DNA of 64,000 bases, taken from Kribbella antiqua. GTDB lineage: Bacteria > Actinomycetota > Actinomycetes > Propionibacteriales > Kribbellaceae. The stretch lies in the NCBI RefSeq assembly GCF_004345665.1, contig NZ_SLWR01000005.1, forward strand, positions 124,001 to 188,000, given 5' to 3'. Below, piece by piece: positions 53,753-60,953 of the stretch. The notes under the pieces are model-generated. The model did no database searches. It had not been told where the DNA came from and was given only the letters and a program-made list of their open reading frames with translations. Within the stretch, counting starts at the first letter, position 1, and each line of letters begins with the position of its first letter. Position numbers and translations under genes: made by a program.

Positions 53753-54961
53753 ATGCACAAAGCCCTCGCCACCAGGTCTGGCTACCTGCCCGGCGACCCC
53801 GGGTACCGTCGCCTGTCGATCGCGCTCTTCGCGGCGGGCCTGGCGACCTTCGCACTGCTTTACAGCACCCAGGCGCTGCTTCCCGACCTGGTCGAGGCGT
53901 ACGGCGTCTCACCCAGCCAAAGCGCGTTCAGCGTGTCCTTCGCCACGTTCGGCCTCGCGATCGCCCTCCTGATCGCAGGCCCCTTGTCGGAACGCTACGG
54001 GCGTACCGTGCTCATGCGCTGGTCCGTCGCGGGCTCGGCCTTCTTCGCGATCCTGGTAGCGGTCGCGCCGACCTGGCACACCCTGCTCGCGGCGCGAGGC
54101 CTGCAGGGTGTCGCGATGGCCGGACTGCCGGCCGTAGCGATGGCCTACCTCCGGGAAGAGGTCCACGAGAGCAGTCACGCGCGGGCGAGCGGTCTCTACA
54201 TCGCAGGCACCGGCGTCGGCGGCATGGCAGGTCGTCTGATCGCAGGCGGCCTTGCTGACCTCGGAGGCTGGCGGCTGGCGTCCGGCGGAATCGCGGCTCT
54301 AGGGGTGCTGTGCACCGTAGTGGTGTGGCTGCTACTTCCGGACTCACGGAACTTCCACGCGACCTCACCAACCGTCCAGACAGGTCGAGTACTGCGGGAC
54401 CCGGCGCTCCTAGCGCTGTACGGCGTCGCAGCGACCGTGGTGGGCGCGTTCGTCGCCGTCTACAACGGAGCTGTCTTCCGGCTATCGGATTCTCCGTACG
54501 ACCTCGGAGCAGGGCCGATCGGACTGCTCTTCAGTGTCTATCTCTTCGGTTCAGCCAGTTCAGCCGCGGCAGGCCGACTTGCTGACCGGTACGGGCGTCG
54601 GAGCGTCGTCCCGGTTGGTTGTCTGGTCAGAGTGGCCGGCGTGGCGATCACTCTGGCTGCGCCACTCCCACTGATCGTCATCGGGCTCGCTGTGATGACC
54701 GCAGGCTTCTTCGCCGTACACGGCGTGGCGGGCGGCTGGGTCGCCGTACGGGCGCATGCCGGTGGCGGCGGCACCGGACAGGCCGCCAGCATCTATCTCT
54801 TCTCCTTCTACGTCGGCTCGTCCGTCTTCGGCGGTTTAGCCGGTACGGCGTGGAGTCGCGCAGGCTGGAGTGGTGTCGCACTCGAGGCCGGGGTGCTGTT
54901 CGCTGTCGCCGTGGTGCTGGCTCTGCTGCTGAGGAACATTCCCAGCAAGATGCAAAACTAG
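53753..54961 (+). CDS. MFS transporter, YnfM-like
   Basis: 402 residues and 12 helices. GPLSERYGRTVLMRWSV is the helix 2-3 signature; a second copy is AGRLADRYGRRSVVPVG. ALLYSTQALLPDLVEAYGVSPSQSAFSVSF resembles the arabinose-polymer/YnfM efflux group. It is preceded by GAAGG and controlled with the divergent LysR gene. The substrate is unknown; drug or metabolite efflux is likely. Confidence 0.9.
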   Translation: MHKALATRSGYLPGDPGYRRLSIALFAAGLATFALLYSTQALLPDLVEAYGVSPSQSAFSVSFATFGLAIALLIAGPLSERYGRTVLMRWSVAGSAFFAILVAVAPTWHTLLAARGLQGVAMAGLPAVAMAYLREEVHESSHARASGLYIAGTGVGGMAGRLIAGGLADLGGWRLASGGIAALGVLCTVVVWLLLPDSRNFHATSPTVQTGRVLRDPALLALYGVAATVVGAFVAVYNGAVFRLSDSPYDLGAGPIGLLFSVYLFGSASSAAAGRLADRYGRRSVVPVGCLVRVAGVAITLAAPLPLIVIGLAVMTAGFFAVHGVAGGWVAVRAHAGGGGTGQAASIYLFSFYVGSSVFGGLAGTAWSRAGWSGVALEAGVLFAVAVVLALLLRNIPSKMQN

Positions 54962-54965
54962 CCGG

Positions 54966-55415
54966 GTGACCAGAGCGATCGATGCTGCCGACCAACTGGG
55001 CCTGAACTACGAGGTGACCAGGCACGGCCGGGTCAACTCACTCGAGGAAGCCGCGGCCGCCCGAGGGATCGAACCAGCCAGCCTGATCAAGACGATCGTG
55101 GTGCGACTGGCCGACGACGACTACCGGTTCGTGCTGGCGCCTGGCGACCGGGAGATCGCCTGGCCGAAGCTGCGCGCACTGCTGGGCGTCAACCGCATCT
55201 CGATGCCGGACAAGGACACAGCCTTCGCCGTGACCGGCTACGTCCGCGGCACGATCACTCCGCTCGGCAGCACGCACACCTGGCCGGTCATCGCCGACGA
55301 GCGGATCACCGGGACCATCTCCATCGGCGGCGGCGACCACGGCGTCGGCATCACCGTCAGCGCCGACGACCTGGTCAAAGCGCTCAACGCCACCGTCGCC
55401 GACGTGACCGATTAG
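54966..55415 (+). CDS. YbaK/ProX-type aminoacyl-tRNA deacylase
   Basis: 149 residues from a GTG 4 nt after the MFS stop. The YbaK/EbsC fold shows in SLEEAAAARGIEPASLIKTIVVRL, PGDREIAWPKLRALLG and ERITGTISIGGGDHGVGITV. Such proteins hydrolyse mischarged tRNAs (for example Cys- or Ala-tRNA-Pro). It converges on the next gene with a shared 4-nt double stop. Confidence 0.88.
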   Translation: MTRAIDAADQLGLNYEVTRHGRVNSLEEAAAARGIEPASLIKTIVVRLADDDYRFVLAPGDREIAWPKLRALLGVNRISMPDKDTAFAVTGYVRGTITPLGSTHTWPVIADERITGTISIGGGDHGVGITVSADDLVKALNATVADVTD

Positions 55416-56311
55416 ACGAGCAGTCCGCGCTGACCCGCACGAAGACCGGCCTGGAAGCGAGTAGTGGCGTCCAGCGCTTTCAGGATCCGCTGCATCCGCC
55501 GCTCGACCGTCCGTTGCGCCACACCGAGCCGGCGGGCGATCGCCTGGTCCGTGAGCCCAGCTGCGGCCAGCGCCAGCAGCTGACGATCCTCGAAGCTCAG
55601 CGGGCCCTCGGGTGCCGACGGAGAGAGCGGAGCCGCCTGCTGCCACAGCAGCTCGAACAACCGCAGCAACCCGTCCAGCAGACTCGACGGCCCCAGCTCC
55701 ACGACTACCTCTGGAGCGGTGTGCAGCAGGCCAGTCGTCCGATCCACCACAACCAGCTGCACCGGTACGTCGCGCAGGATGCGGCAACCCGTAGCTGCTG
55801 CCACGTCACCCGGCTCCGCTAGCGACGCCATGTCGTGGACAACCCGGTAGGAGACTCCGGGCACCCGGCCCAGCTCGAGTGGCCAGTCAAGGACCAGCAC
55901 CTCACTCTGCGCACATTGCTGAGCCTGGGAGAAGCGCTGCGTAATCGCCGAAGCTCCACGAATCACATTGCACGCGTCATTCCGGGCTCTGAACTCAGCC
56001 GTGAGTACCGACGCACCCAGCCTGGCCTCGACGATGGCGGCCTGCTTCCGCAGGGCCAGCAGCTCCACGGCGGCCTCCGGCACAGCGGGCACGTACTGAG
56101 CGGGGCGACCCGGTGTTCGGGAGGCCAGGCCGAGGGCCAGCAGGGATCGGAGATGGCGGCCGACGCGGGTGGCCGGCCAGCCGGTGTCGGCGGCCAACTG
56201 GGACGTCGTCGATTCCGGCCGGACCAGAAGGGCTCGATAGAGCTGCTCGTCCTCGGAACAGACGCCGAGGGCTCCCAGCCTGCCCATGGGGCGGTGCGCA
56301 GGCGTTCTCAT
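55412..56311 (-). CDS. Regulator with N-terminal TrmB-like and C-terminal LuxR HTH
   Basis: 299 residues. The N-terminal winged helix (LYRALLVRPESTTSQLAADTGWPATRVGRHLRSLLALGLASRT) resembles TrmB-type sugar regulators. The middle domain is not recognised. The C-terminal LuxR HTH is LSFEDRQLLALAAAGLTDQAIARRLGVAQRTVERRMQRILKALD. Two DNA-binding domains in one chain are typical of an actinobacterial group often found near specialised metabolism. A consensus -35 box precedes the gene. Targets are unknown. Confidence 0.8.
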   Translation of the reverse strand: MRTPAHRPMGRLGALGVCSEDEQLYRALLVRPESTTSQLAADTGWPATRVGRHLRSLLALGLASRTPGRPAQYVPAVPEAAVELLALRKQAAIVEARLGASVLTAEFRARNDACNVIRGASAITQRFSQAQQCAQSEVLVLDWPLELGRVPGVSYRVVHDMASLAEPGDVAAATGCRILRDVPVQLVVVDRTTGLLHTAPEVVVELGPSSLLDGLLRLFELLWQQAAPLSPSAPEGPLSFEDRQLLALAAAGLTDQAIARRLGVAQRTVERRMQRILKALDATTRFQAGLRAGQRGLLV

Positions 56312-56318
56312 GACTTAC

Positions 56319-56346
56319 AAACTGTGACTGCCTAACTACATTGTCA
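56319..56346 (-). promoter_or_regulatory. Leaderless promoter of the TrmB/LuxR gene
   Basis: Minus strand TTGACA (56346 to 56341), a 16-nt spacer, CAGTTT (56324 to 56319), then 7 nt to the ATG at 56311. The -35 box is a perfect consensus. Confidence 0.6.
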
Positions 56347-56404
56347 AGACTCTGCATAAAGTGTCCGCGCTCTCACGCGAACAAAGCTGAGAAATATACA
56401 GTTC

Positions 56405-56461
56405 TTTGACAATTACCGGGAAAGGCGACGGCCCCCGGCGGGGGGGTGACCGGGGGCCGTC
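56405..56461. other. AT-rich spot with TTGACA and a 12-bp hairpin
   Basis: TTGACA on the plus strand (56405-56410) is followed by a perfect 12-bp stem, GACGGCCCCCGG (56427-56438) with CCGGGGGCCGTC (56450-56461). The 400-nt gap 56312-56714 carries no gene. A second 8-bp hairpin, GCCAGTGT (56627-56634) with ACACTGGC (56642-56649), lies nearer the HAD gene and may be an operator. Confidence 0.4.
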
Positions 56462-56714
56462 TTCGGCCACGGGCTCGGGGGGAGGAGCCGGGGGCCGATC
56501 AGGAGGCGACAGTCTGCCACTGTCAGGGAGTATGTACCCCCCAAGTCCGGCGTCCACACATCTCGGTTCGATTTCAACCAGATGCACTTTTGCCGGGCGC
56601 CGGGATCGCCGATCAGGCGCTCCCGAGCCAGTGTCACTGTCACACTGGCAAACAGTCTAACGGGAGACCGGTCAACACAAAAGCCCGGGTCCCCCGGCGT
56701 TTCTCCGAGCTGCC

Positions 56715-56720
56715 TATGCT
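56715..56720 (+). promoter_or_regulatory. Leaderless -10 element of the HAD gene
   Basis: TATGCT is 7 nt before the ATG at 56728, with no Shine-Dalgarno sequence. Confidence 0.5.
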
Positions 56721-56727
56721 CGACCCC

Positions 56728-57546
56728 ATGGCGCACCCTGGGACGGCCCGATCGGCCGCCTTCTTCGATCTGGACAAGACCATAATCGCCCGTTCCAGCA
56801 CCCTCGCGTTCTCCCGGCCGTTCTACGCCGGCGGGCTGATCAACCGCCGGACCGTGCTGCGCAGCGCCTACGCCCAGTTCGTCTATCTGCTCGGCGGCGC
56901 GGATCACGACCAGATGGAACGAATGCGCGAGTACCTCTCCGCGATGTGCACCGGCTGGGACGTGGCGACGGTGAAGGCGATCGTGGCCGACACCCTGCAC
57001 CACATCGTCACGCCGATGATCCACGAGGAGGCGGTCGAGCTGATCGAGCAGCACCACGCGGCCGGCCGGGACGTGGTGATCGTGTCGTCGTCGGGGGCGG
57101 AGGTGGTCGAGCCGATCGGCGCGATGCTCGGAGCGGACAAGGTGATCGCCACCCGGATGGTAGTTGCCGACGGCAAGTACACCGGCGAGATCGCGGAGTA
57201 CGCCTACGGCCCGCACAAGGCGACCGCGATGCACACGCTGGCGGCTGCCGAGGGTTACGACCTGCGGAACTCCTACGCCTACTCGGATTCCGTCACCGAC
57301 GAACCGATGCTGGCCGCCGTCGGTCATCCGCACGCGGTCAATCCGGACAAGGCGCTACGCCGTCTCGCGGTGTCGCGAGACTGGCCGGTGCTCGACTTCA
57401 GCGAGCCGGTCGGCCTGGCCGAACAATCCCGGTTTCGCCAGGTACGACGTCCCGCGATGACCACCGTTGCGGTCGCCGGACTGGCCGCCTGGGGACTGTT
57501 GTACGCCGCTCGCCGGCGCTCCCGGCCGGCCGCCGACGAGGCCTGA
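56728..57546 (+). CDS. HAD-IB family phosphatase (SerB/CicA-like)
   Basis: 272 residues from the ATG at 56728 (MAHPGTARSAAFFDLDKTI); an ATG four codons earlier is in frame but overlaps the -10 box. HAD motifs: I FFDLDKT, II VIVSSSGAEVVEP, III K in GPHKATAM, IV YSDSVTDEPML. A C-terminal hydrophobic helix (MTTVAVAGLAAWGLLYAA) with a basic tail may anchor it to the membrane. It is the orthologue, by position, of Rv3661/SCO3558, which normally adjoins cpaE/ssd; here a chitinase block separates them. It dephosphorylates an unknown substrate. Confidence 0.88.
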   Translation: MAHPGTARSAAFFDLDKTIIARSSTLAFSRPFYAGGLINRRTVLRSAYAQFVYLLGGADHDQMERMREYLSAMCTGWDVATVKAIVADTLHHIVTPMIHEEAVELIEQHHAAGRDVVIVSSSGAEVVEPIGAMLGADKVIATRMVVADGKYTGEIAEYAYGPHKATAMHTLAAAEGYDLRNSYAYSDSVTDEPMLAAVGHPHAVNPDKALRRLAVSRDWPVLDFSEPVGLAEQSRFRQVRRPAMTTVAVAGLAAWGLLYAARRRSRPAADEA

Positions 57547-57593
57547 AGCTGAAGTCGACTTCATTCTTCTCAACTCCATGAAGGCCGCGTAAG

Positions 57594-57616
57594 CCCTTCA
57601 CAGAAAGGGTTTTCAG
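57594..57616 (+). terminator. Weak terminator after the HAD gene
   Basis: CCCTT-CACAGA-AAGGG hairpin followed by TTTTC, 50 nt after the stop. A 12-bp palindrome GAAGTCGACTTC (57551-57562) lies just before it. Confidence 0.5.
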
Positions 57617-57631
57617 GAGTACAAAGGAGAC

Positions 57632-57810
57632 ACAAAGGACCTTCGGGTCCGGTAGAGATTGCACGGCACCCCGGCACCCACGCGGCGACCAGCCCATCCC
57701 AAACGGGCAGCACGACCCAGGCAAGTCCTGTGGCGGCAGACAAGGTGCACGCATGGTAACCAGGGTGACGTGCCAGCGACCGGCGTTCTCGTCAGAGGAC
57801 GCCGTTCGCA
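57632..57810 (+). ncRNA. Candidate Ms1/scr3559-like RNA
   Basis: The convergent gap between the HAD gene and the Fic-like gene is the genomic slot of the mycobacterial Ms1 (MTS2823) RNA, which binds core RNA polymerase, and of scr3559 in Streptomyces. Here a promoter-like TTCACA (57597-57602), a 17-nt spacer and TACAAA (57620-57625) would start an RNA near 57632. It opens with hairpin GGACC-TTCG-GGTCC (57638-57651) and ends with a hairpin GGCGTTCTC-GTCA-GAGGACGCC (57782-57803). No ORF explains the stretch. The first hairpin read on the minus strand also looks like a terminator with a T-rich tail, so strand and ends are uncertain. The call rests on synteny plus structure. Confidence 0.4.
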
Positions 57811-57826
57811 TGTCCGGACCGGTCGC

Positions 57827-58600
57827 TCACGAAGCCAGCGGCGACCGCTCGGCACCGAGTGTCACGACCTCGCAGCTGCGCAGCAACCAGTCACGGACGC
57901 CGGTCAACCCTCGCGCTGCGTAGTCACCGAGCGCCGACGGGTACGAACCCGCCAACTCATAGTGACCGGCCTCCGGCACCGTGACCGCGACCGGATCGAT
58001 GCCTCGGGCAACTAACACGCAGCGCTCGGCCGCCCGGGCAACCAATCCGTTCGCGGTCAGGAAGGGCCGCAGGATGGCCAGCTCGGCATGGACGATCGCC
58101 GCGACGACCAGACCGGGTGCCTTGGTCGGCTGGGTCAGGTTCTGCGCGAGAGCGCTCAGCCGGTCCCACATCTCGTCCGCCGACGGTGCCGGCGGCAGCC
58201 CAGGGATGTCGTCCGGCACCGGTTCACGACTGGTCCGGAGATGGCCCAGCTCTTGGTCCGGGCCGAGGTCGACGGCGGCCAACTGGTGCAGTCTGGTCCA
58301 GACCTGCACCGGCGCCGTGTCCATCTGCGGAGCCAGCCGCATGAGCTCGCCGGTCATCCGGACTGCACCGGAAGCCAGTCCGTCGACGGGCCCACGTCGT
58401 ACCTCGTCGAGGGTCGCCGGGCTGCCGGCCAGGGCGGCGGAGGCGTGGGCGCCCCGGAGCAGCGCCTCGGCGGTCACCTCCGAGCCGACCTTGCGCAGGC
58501 CGCGGTCCCGCAGCAGTACGTCGACCGCGTCGCGGGCCGCCTGGGCCGCCGACCCGACCCCCTCCAGACCAGCCAATGGCTCGAACACGTCACTTCCCAT
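57827..58600 (-). CDS. Degenerate Fic-fold protein (Rv3662c/SCO3559-like position)
   Basis: 257 residues from the ATG at 58600, 6 nt after a TAGGCT -10 box. A helical fold with the segment ELAILRPFLTANGLVARAAERC (178-189) aligns with the Fic motif HPFxxGNGRxxR. P179, F180, N184, G185 and R189 are kept, but the catalytic His is Arg and the first Gly and Arg of GNGR are altered. AMPylation is therefore unlikely; a binding role is more plausible. Often mislabelled 'oxidoreductase' in actinobacteria. Shares a tiny divergent promoter with the glycosyltransferase gene. Confidence 0.7.
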   Translation of the reverse strand: MGSDVFEPLAGLEGVGSAAQAARDAVDVLLRDRGLRKVGSEVTAEALLRGAHASAALAGSPATLDEVRRGPVDGLASGAVRMTGELMRLAPQMDTAPVQVWTRLHQLAAVDLGPDQELGHLRTSREPVPDDIPGLPPAPSADEMWDRLSALAQNLTQPTKAPGLVVAAIVHAELAILRPFLTANGLVARAAERCVLVARGIDPVAVTVPEAGHYELAGSYPSALGDYAARGLTGVRDWLLRSCEVVTLGAERSPLAS

Positions 58601-58606
58601 GACCGC

Positions 58607-58616
58607 AGCCTAGGAT
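58607..58616. promoter_or_regulatory. Divergent promoter with overlapping -10 boxes
   Basis: AGCCTAGGAT holds TAGGAT for the plus strand (58611-58616, 8 nt before the ATG at 58625) and TAGGCT for the minus strand (58612 to 58607, 6 nt before the ATG at 58600). Only 24 nt separate the two start codons and neither has a Shine-Dalgarno sequence. Both mRNAs are probably leaderless. Confidence 0.6.
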
Positions 58617-58624
58617 GACGTGGC

Positions 58625-60847
58625 ATGGCGCTCGGCATCGTCCCCAGGTTCAGCATCGTGGTCCCCTGCCATGCCTCCCGGGCCTGGCTGCGACCGTGCC
58701 TCGACTCGGTACTGAGCCAGTCGTTCACCGACTTCGAGATCATCGGGGTGGATGACGCCAGCCCGGACGGGTCCGGCCGGATCCTGGACGAGTACGCCGC
58801 CGCCGACCCGCGGGTGCGGGCGCTGCACCTGCCGGAGAACGTCGGCCTCGGACTGACCCGGAACGCCGGGCTGAAGGAGTGCCGCGGCGACTACGTGCTG
58901 TTCCTCGACGCCGACGACGTGTACCTGCCCGGCTCGCTGGAGGGGATCGCGGCCCGGATCGAGGCGACCGACGAGCCGGACATCGTGATGTTCGACTACG
59001 AGCGGATCTTCTGGGACGGCCGGGTGGTCCGCAACCAGCGGCACGACGCGTTCGCCCGGGAGGGCGCGGGCGTCTTCACCGCGGCCGAGCGGCCGATCTT
59101 CCTCACCTTCCTCGAGGTGGTCTGGAACAAGGCGTACCGCCGCGAGTTCCTCGCCCGGCACGGGTTCGCCTTCACCGCCGGCTTCTACGAGGACGCGCCC
59201 TGGACGTACTCGACCATGCTCACCGCCGAGCGGATCGCGACGCTGGACCGGGTTGTCGTGCACTACCGCCAGCACCGGACCGGCGGCAACATCCACGCCA
59301 CCGGCGGCCGCCGGCAGTGGGACATCTTCGACCAGTACGACCGGGTGCACGCGTTCATCCAGTCCGATCCGGAGCTGGCCGGCTGGCGGCGGTTCGCCTT
59401 CGACCGCTCGCTGGACCACATCCTCGCCGTACTCGCGAAGCCGGAGCGGATCGATCCGGACGACCGGGCCGAGTTCTTCCACGCTGCCCATGAGTTCGCC
59501 AAGCGGTGGAAGCCGGAGGGGTACGGCGCCGACCGCACCGGCCGCGGGTTCAAACGCTGGATGCTCATCCACGACGACTACGCGACGTACTCGACGCTCA
59601 AGCTGAGCGCGAAGGTGCTGCAGGTGCCGAGTGCGCGCAAGACCGTCGGGAAGCTGCTGCACCGTGGCAAGCTCGACCCGAACCTGGCGGCGTACATCTC
59701 GTACTGGGGCAAGCAGTTCGCCTGCAACCCGCGGGCGATCTACGAGAAGGCGGCCGAGCTGGCGCCGCAGCTGCGCGGCGTCTGGGTGGTCGACCCGGAC
59801 TACGTGAGTGTGATCCCGGAAGGCGTCGAGTACGTCGTCGCGGGCTCACCGGCGTACCAGAAGCTGCTGGACAAGGCGACGTACTTCATCAGCAACATGA
59901 ACTGGCCGAAGGAGCTGGAGAAGCGCGAGGGGCAGATCCATATCCAGACCCACCACGGCACGCCACTGAAGTCGATGGGGACGGATCTGCGCAACTTCCC
60001 GGAGGCCGGCAAGGACCTCGACCTCGAGGAGCTGATGCGCCAGAGCGATCGCTGGGATTTCAGCGTCTCCTCGAACCGCTACTCCTCGGAGATCTGGGAG
60101 CGGGCCTATCCGGCGTACTTCGAGGAACTCGAGTACGGGTATCCGCGGAACGACCGGCTGATCAACTCGACCATCGACGACGTCCGGGCGATCCGGGCCT
60201 CGTTCGGGTTCGACGACTCGAACCTGGTGGTCTTGTACGCGCCGACCTTCCGCGACGGCGTGGACTCAGTGCGGCTGCCCACTGGTCTGGTGGACCTCGG
60301 TGGAACGGGCGTTCAGCTCGACCTGGACCGGCTGGCGGCCGCAGCCGGCGACCATGGACGGGTGCTGGTCCGGACGCACTATTCGTTGTCCGCGGCACCG
60401 GAAGCGCACTCGGGCACGGTGACGGATGTGTCCAGGTACCCACGCGTCGAGGACCTGCTGCTGGCGGCCGACGTACTGATCTCGGACTATTCCTCCATCA
60501 CCTTCGACTACGCGAACCTGGACCGGCCGATCATGCTGATGATCGAGGACAAGGGTTTCTACGACAGCCGGCGCGGGACCTACTTCGACATCACCGAGCT
60601 TCCACCGGGGCTGATCGCGCGCTCGCCCGAGGAGCTGCTGACCGCCTTGCAGACAGGGGCTTTCGCATCGGCGGAGGCCGCGAAGCACCGGCAGCTGTAC
60701 CGGGAGAAGTTCTGCGAGTACGACGATGGCCGCGCGGCCGAGCGGGTGGTCCGCCGGGTGTTTCTCGGCGAGACCGACCTGCCGCCGATCGTGCCGCTGG
60801 CGGAGCGGAAGCCTGCGCCCTCGCCGTACTTCATGCATAATGGCTGA
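58625..60847 (+). CDS. Bifunctional GT2 / CDP-glycerol glycerophosphotransferase-like protein
   Basis: 740 residues. The N-terminal GT2 domain (1-250) has FSIVVPCHASRAWLRPCLDSVLSQSF and the metal motif FLDADDVY. The C-terminal domain (about 370-720) is TagF/TagB-like: QTHHGTPLKSMG, NRYSSEIWERAYP, VLYAPTFRDG and ADVLISDYSSITFDYANL. It probably builds a teichoic-acid-like or phospho-glycopolymer of the cell wall, working at the inner membrane face. A promoter for the argS leader lies inside its last codons. Confidence 0.92.
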   Translation: MALGIVPRFSIVVPCHASRAWLRPCLDSVLSQSFTDFEIIGVDDASPDGSGRILDEYAAADPRVRALHLPENVGLGLTRNAGLKECRGDYVLFLDADDVYLPGSLEGIAARIEATDEPDIVMFDYERIFWDGRVVRNQRHDAFAREGAGVFTAAERPIFLTFLEVVWNKAYRREFLARHGFAFTAGFYEDAPWTYSTMLTAERIATLDRVVVHYRQHRTGGNIHATGGRRQWDIFDQYDRVHAFIQSDPELAGWRRFAFDRSLDHILAVLAKPERIDPDDRAEFFHAAHEFAKRWKPEGYGADRTGRGFKRWMLIHDDYATYSTLKLSAKVLQVPSARKTVGKLLHRGKLDPNLAAYISYWGKQFACNPRAIYEKAAELAPQLRGVWVVDPDYVSVIPEGVEYVVAGSPAYQKLLDKATYFISNMNWPKELEKREGQIHIQTHHGTPLKSMGTDLRNFPEAGKDLDLEELMRQSDRWDFSVSSNRYSSEIWERAYPAYFEELEYGYPRNDRLINSTIDDVRAIRASFGFDDSNLVVLYAPTFRDGVDSVRLPTGLVDLGGTGVQLDLDRLAAAAGDHGRVLVRTHYSLSAAPEAHSGTVTDVSRYPRVEDLLLAADVLISDYSSITFDYANLDRPIMLMIEDKGFYDSRRGTYFDITELPPGLIARSPEELLTALQTGAFASAEAAKHRQLYREKFCEYDDGRAAERVVRRVFLGETDLPPIVPLAERKPAPSPYFMHNG
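60836..60841 (+). promoter_or_regulatory. -10 element for the argS leader transcript
   Basis: CATAAT (5 of 6 consensus) lies within the 3-prime end of the glycosyltransferase gene, 7 nt before the leader ATG at 60849. No good -35 is seen, as is common in this group. Confidence 0.5.
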
Positions 60848-60848
60848 C

Positions 60849-60911
60849 ATGTCGACGCACCCGGAGTCCGCGAGCCTGCGGTCCGTGCTGCGACGACGAC
60901 GCACTGTCTGA
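60849..60911 (+). CDS. Arg-rich leader peptide upstream of argS
   Basis: 20 codons: MSTHPESASLRSVLRRRRTV then TGA. Five of the last ten codons are Arg, including the run CGA-CGA-CGA-CGC (60891-60902). The ATG is 1 nt after the glycosyltransferase stop (TGAcATG) and 7 nt after a CATAAT box, so it could be translated by reinitiation or from a leaderless transcript. An in-frame ATG at 60840 would add three codons. The Arg run enters the 5-prime arm of the hairpin before argS. This is the layout of an attenuator leader sensing charged tRNA-Arg. No expression evidence is available. Confidence 0.55.
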   Translation: MSTHPESASLRSVLRRRRTV

Positions 60912-60937
60912 ACATCCCAGCCTTGTTCCAGTGCGTC
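60898..60937 (+). promoter_or_regulatory. Candidate argS attenuator hairpin
   Basis: GACGCACTG (60898-60906) pairs perfectly with CAGTGCGTC (60929-60937); inside, after a 3-nt bulge, GAAC pairs with GTTC. The stem ends 4 nt before the argS Shine-Dalgarno GAAGGA. The 5-prime arm is made of the last Arg codons and following codons of the leader. There is no T-run, so termination or translational control are both possible. Confidence 0.55.
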
Positions 60938-60953
60938 TTCCGAAGGACCCATC

